Below are positions 63,879-64,000 of a stretch of 64,000 bases of DNA, in pieces (positions within the stretch are counted from its first letter, which is position 1; the number at the start of each line of letters is the position of its first letter). Location of the stretch: NCBI GenBank assembly GCA_019359675.1, contig JAHHGX010000084.1, positions 81,304 through 145,303 on the forward strand. Direction: 5' to 3'. The position numbers and the translations under genes are program-made. The notes beneath the pieces were generated by a model. The model had not been told where the DNA came from. It worked only from the letters and a program-made list of their open reading frames with translations, and searched no databases. Source of the DNA: Calothrix sp. FI2-JRJ7. Its GTDB lineage: Bacteria > Cyanobacteriota > Cyanobacteriia > Cyanobacteriales > Nostocaceae.

Positions 63879-64000
63879 CCATTTCACTAAAATTATGATA
63901 CATTTGAGAAAAGGTGCATTACTGGTTAAAAACAATGAGTAGGGTTATTAAATTAGAGATAAATGAAACACTTGAAGAACTCCAAGAACTGCTGAGGAAG
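63879..64000 (+). mobile_element. IS630-type element, left end
   Basis: Begins CCATTTCACTAAAATTATG after a TA in the SulP gene and contains the transposase start. The right end is beyond the window. Its tip differs from the MITE at 63110, so it is probably not that element's parent. Confidence 0.6.
63935..64000 (+). CDS. IS630-family transposase, N-terminus only
   Basis: 22 codons are visible: MSRVIKLEI, then LEELQELLRK. This resembles the opening of cyanobacterial IS630-type transposases, a helix that leads into a helix-turn-helix domain. The catalytic DDE part is outside the window. The call rests on a short stretch plus the TA-flanked insertion. Confidence 0.5.
   Translation, partial: MSRVIKLEINETLEELQELLRK

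Overview
The window is chromosomal DNA, roughly 39-41 % GC, from a cyanobacterium, most likely a filamentous one of the Nostocales. The markers are a SipA homologue, a SigC-like group 2 sigma factor, cytochrome c6, an NrtABCD operon with the cyanobacterial NrtC receptor fusion, a kdpA-kdpB-small subunit-kdpC operon, heptameric short tandem repeats and many dispersed palindromes. The hexamer GGCGCC occurs far above expectation, about 18 copies in each of the first two 10 kb, while the usual cyanobacterial HIP1 octamer GCGATCGC was seen only once.

Layout. 1-9.6 kb: tmk (cut by the window edge) and holB, a two-span membrane protein, a Tat-exported peroxiredoxin, sipA, two Spy-like periplasmic proteins, an orphan histidine kinase, a PhyH-type dioxygenase and a Rieske oxygenase. 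10.3-21.5 kb: a hopanoid region with squalene synthase, squalene-hopene cyclase, hpnB, hpnG, an RND pump, hpnA and hpnH, interrupted by a decayed RAYT transposase inside a perfect 27-bp inverted repeat. 21.6-26.3 kb: two antitoxin-like remnants, ispH, an SGNH hydrolase and amt. 26.8-34.3 kb: kdpABFC and priA. 35.2-39.4 kb: sigC, a GNAT, petJ and serC. 39.8-42.1 kb: an unrecognised cassette with a sigma-region-2-like protein and two proteins sharing an EYYR...AIDA domain. 42.2-50.5 kb: paired FAD oxidoreductases, an SH3b protein, a pentapeptide protein, a frameshifted Ntn-hydrolase pseudogene and two tiny membrane proteins. 50.6-55.6 kb: a PlsY-like/PEP-synthase-like fusion, a TacAT-type toxin-antitoxin pair and an SPFH/Arc operon. 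56.3-61.7 kb: nrtABCD. 62.7-64 kb: a SulP transporter gene broken by a 137-bp MITE, a one-base deletion and an IS630-type element that runs off the window.

How the parts work together. The hopanoid genes cover squalene formation, cyclisation and the first side-chain steps (HpnH adds adenosine, HpnG removes adenine); ispH supplies the isoprenoid precursor pathway. amt and nrtABCD handle nitrogen uptake, and kdp handles potassium. The most unusual features lie in the DNA rather than the proteins. They are the GGCGCC iteration, a family of about 65-bp palindromic elements whose outer TAG is the stop codon of sipA, amt and priA, the RAYT/REP unit, and genes broken by short tandem duplications.
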